Shown here: positions 62,654 to 64,000 of the stretch, piece after piece
How the letters are laid out: each line of letters opens with the position of its first letter
How positions within the stretch are numbered: position 1 is the first letter of the stretch
Assembly (NCBI RefSeq): GCF_008107695.1
Contig: NZ_VIRG01000054.1
Span: forward strand, 62,001-126,000
DNA length: 64,000 nt
Source of the DNA: Stappia sp. BW2
GTDB taxonomy: Bacteria; Pseudomonadota; Alphaproteobacteria; Rhizobiales; Stappiaceae
Reading direction: 5' to 3'
Program-made: the position numbers and the translations under genes
Notes under the pieces: generated by a model
Told to the model about the DNA's origin: nothing
The model's input: only the letters and a program-made list of their open reading frames with translations
Database searches by the model: none

Positions 62654-63178
62654 TCAGTCCAAAGGGCCGCCGATGCTGGCGGCGTCGCCTTGATCGTTCG
62701 GGCCGCGGCCGGTGCGAAACAGGTCGCCCAGAAAGGTCAGGCAGTAGTAGAGAATGCAGCCACCCGAGAAGGGGATCGCGACATAGACAAGGCCCATGGG
62801 CAGGCGCAGTGCCGGTGAAACCTGCTGGGTTTCCAGCGTGCGGCTGACCAGATCGAGACCGCCGTACACCATGACCACCCCGGCAAAGACCGCGATGGCG
62901 GCAATGATGCCGCAATTGACCAGAAGGCGCAGAACACCGGTGGTGATGACGGGTAAGAGGTCGATGGCAAGGTGACGGCGCTGGCCGAAGGTGTAGGCCC
63001 CGCCCAGCAGGGCAACCCAGATGAACAGGAAGCGGGCCATTTCGTCGGTCACCGTGCTTGGGCTTTGCAGCACGTAGCGTGAGAAGACCTGCCAGACGAC
63101 GCAGGCGACCAAAACGGCGAAGGCGATGGTAATGACAAGGCGCAGGAGCATGTCCACGCCTTTGGTAATGACTGTCAC
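62654..63178 (-). CDS. TRAP transporter small permease (DctQ)
   Basis: The 174-residue protein has four membrane helices with the DctQ pattern Q-V-F-S-R-Y-V-L-Q-S-P-S and the R-R-H-L-A-I-D-L-L stretch between helices 2 and 3. A GTG start at 63178 is preceded by GGAGG six bases upstream. It is first in the dctQ-dctM-GH31-uxuB operon and is transcribed away from its dctP. Confidence 0.88.
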   Translation of the reverse strand: MTVITKGVDMLLRLVITIAFAVLVACVVWQVFSRYVLQSPSTVTDEMARFLFIWVALLGGAYTFGQRRHLAIDLLPVITTGVLRLLVNCGIIAAIAVFAGVVMVYGGLDLVSRTLETQQVSPALRLPMGLVYVAIPFSGGCILYYCLTFLGDLFRTGRGPNDQGDAASIGGPLD

Positions 63179-63264
63179 GATATTCCTCCCGCGCAGGGCC
63201 CGTTTCTACCGCGGCAACAGGCGCGGCGTGGGCTCCGACATCTTAAGACATGCGTCAGGAAATT

Positions 63265-63282
63265 AAATTGGTCAACCAATTT
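63265..63282. promoter_or_regulatory. UxuR/ExuR-like operator between dctP and dctQM
   Basis: The 18-base site AAATTGGT-ca-ACCAATTT is almost identical to the consensus of the GntR-family hexuronate repressors ExuR/UxuR (AAATTGGTATACCAATTT). A weaker pair AATTG/CAATT follows at 63309-63324. Both lie in the 248-base divergent promoter region, so they probably control both arms. The cognate regulator gene is not in this window. Confidence 0.7.
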
Positions 63283-63426
63283 CTCGAAAAAGGTTGACTG
63301 ATTTTGAAAATTGGACGAACAATTCAGCGTCCGCGGCGGTCTGGCCCTGCAAGTCCCGCGGCCAACCGATCCGTTCCACTCAGGAACGCATATTCTGCGG
63401 CCTAAAGCTGCAATTGGGAGGAAACC

Positions 63427-64000
63427 ATGTCGAAATTCGTCAAGCTGGCGGCCGTATTGGCCGCGGGCGTCGTCGCTCTGAGCTCTGCCGCCAGTGCCAA
63501 GACGCTTCGCCTCAACCACAACAACCCGGAAGACCACCCGCTGCACAAATCGATGCAGTTCATGGCTGACCGTGTTGAAGAGCTGACAAACGGCGATCTG
63601 AAAATCCGCATCTACGCCAATGCCCAGCTCGGCACGCAGCGCGAATCCATGGAACTGATGCAAAACGGTTCTCTTGATATGGCGCGCTCCAACGCTTCCG
63701 AGCTGGAAGCCTTCGACGAAGCCTACGGCGCGTTGAACCTGCCTTATATCTTCGTTAGCGCGGATCACTACTACGACGTCCTGACAAGCGACATCGGCGC
63801 GGACATTCTGGCTTCCTCCGAAGACAAGGGCTTCATCGGTCTTGCCTATTACATCGAAGGCGCACGCTCCTTCTATGCCAACAAGCCGATCCATTCCCCG
63901 GCCGACCTGAAGGGCATGAAGATCCGCGTTCAGCCGAGCCCGTCCGCCATTCGCATGGTCGAGCTGCTCGGTGCCAACCCGACCCCGATTGCCTGGGGCG
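63427..64000 (+). CDS. TRAP transporter substrate-binding protein (DctP, partial, 3' end beyond window)
   Basis: The first 191 residues are visible. A signal peptide (L-A-A-V-L-A-A-G-V-V-A-L-S-S-A-A-S-A, cleavage before K-T-L-R) is followed by the DctP fold with N-A-Q-L-G-T-Q-R-E, L-P-Y-I-F and L-K-G-M-K-I-R-V-Q, the last carrying the Arg that salt-bridges the solute carboxylate. GGGAGG precedes the ATG at 63427. It is divergent from dctQM across the ExuR/UxuR-like operator, consistent with a hexuronate (glucuronate or galacturonate) ligand. Confidence 0.9.
   Translation, partial: MSKFVKLAAVLAAGVVALSSAASAKTLRLNHNNPEDHPLHKSMQFMADRVEELTNGDLKIRIYANAQLGTQRESMELMQNGSLDMARSNASELEAFDEAYGALNLPYIFVSADHYYDVLTSDIGADILASSEDKGFIGLAYYIEGARSFYANKPIHSPADLKGMKIRVQPSPSAIRMVELLGANPTPIAWG

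Noticed and set aside
1..64000. tRNA, rRNA, CRISPR arrays, insertion sequences, phage genes
   Set aside because: None seen: no cloverleaf or rRNA-like segments, no regularly spaced repeats, no transposase or integrase motifs in any reading frame examined.

Overview
The window looks like chromosomal DNA from a marine heterotrophic alphaproteobacterium. It is GC-rich, gene-dense, has good Shine-Dalgarno sites and is full of TRAP transporters, RND pumps and amino-acid or sugar-acid catabolism. The best taxonomic clue is at 52311-55521. There a proline racemase-family epimerase, an enolase-superfamily dehydratase and a second proline racemase-family protein lie in the same order that I recall being described for Labrenzia (Roseibium) aggregata. 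I infer Roseibium/Labrenzia or a close relative (Stappiaceae). No rRNA, tRNA, CRISPR array, insertion sequence or prophage was seen.

Layout. 1-1928: a solo ParA-type ATPase coupled to two related DUF697-like membrane proteins (the last is cut by the window edge). 2050-3087: a DUF3089 hydrolase. 3286-6475: a complete TRAP transporter (dctP, hairpin, dctQ, dctM). 6838-13313: an RND efflux pump and adaptor preceded by a hydrolase-fold protein without its catalytic serine, with a divergent LysR regulator. 13336-20871: a catabolic locus around a MocR-type regulator, with two flavin oxidoreductases on one side and an enolase-superfamily enzyme plus aldehyde dehydrogenase on the other. 20997-30080: an AT-rich regulatory block (LuxR-type regulator and a small HEPN-like protein) facing a type I secretion operon that encodes three acidic, Asn/Asp-rich candidate substrates of no family I recognise. 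30387-33249: a caspase-Sel1-peptidoglycan-binding protein and small exported proteins. 33355-38277: dabA/dabB inorganic-carbon uptake and a LysR regulator. 38381-45094: a tripartite RND pump (OMF, RND, MFP) and a TetR repressor. 45113-50140: patatin, a beta-CASP metallo-beta-lactamase protein, an orphan betaine-type binding protein, an L,D-transpeptidase and a lipoprotein. 50158-55521: hydroxyproline catabolism under a GntR/FCD regulator. 55658-57355: a TPR-like exported protein of different composition. 57495-64000: a hexuronate-type operon (TRAP dctQM, GH31 glycosidase, fructuronate/mannonate oxidoreductase) diverging from its own dctP across a UxuR/ExuR-like operator.

The most interesting system is the type I secretion locus at 22955-30080. 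Its candidate cargo proteins share a degenerate unit (a V/I-G-G-x-Y core paired with Q-x-N-x-L and N/D-rich turns), have no classical RTX nonapeptides, and are exported by an ABC transporter whose H-loop histidine is replaced by glutamine. A LuxR-type regulator with an atypical receiver-like domain sits across a long AT-rich intergenic region and is the natural candidate regulator. Other points of note are the serine-less hydrolase beside the RND pump, the Ser/Thr proline racemase-family enzyme, and the ParA/DUF697 module.
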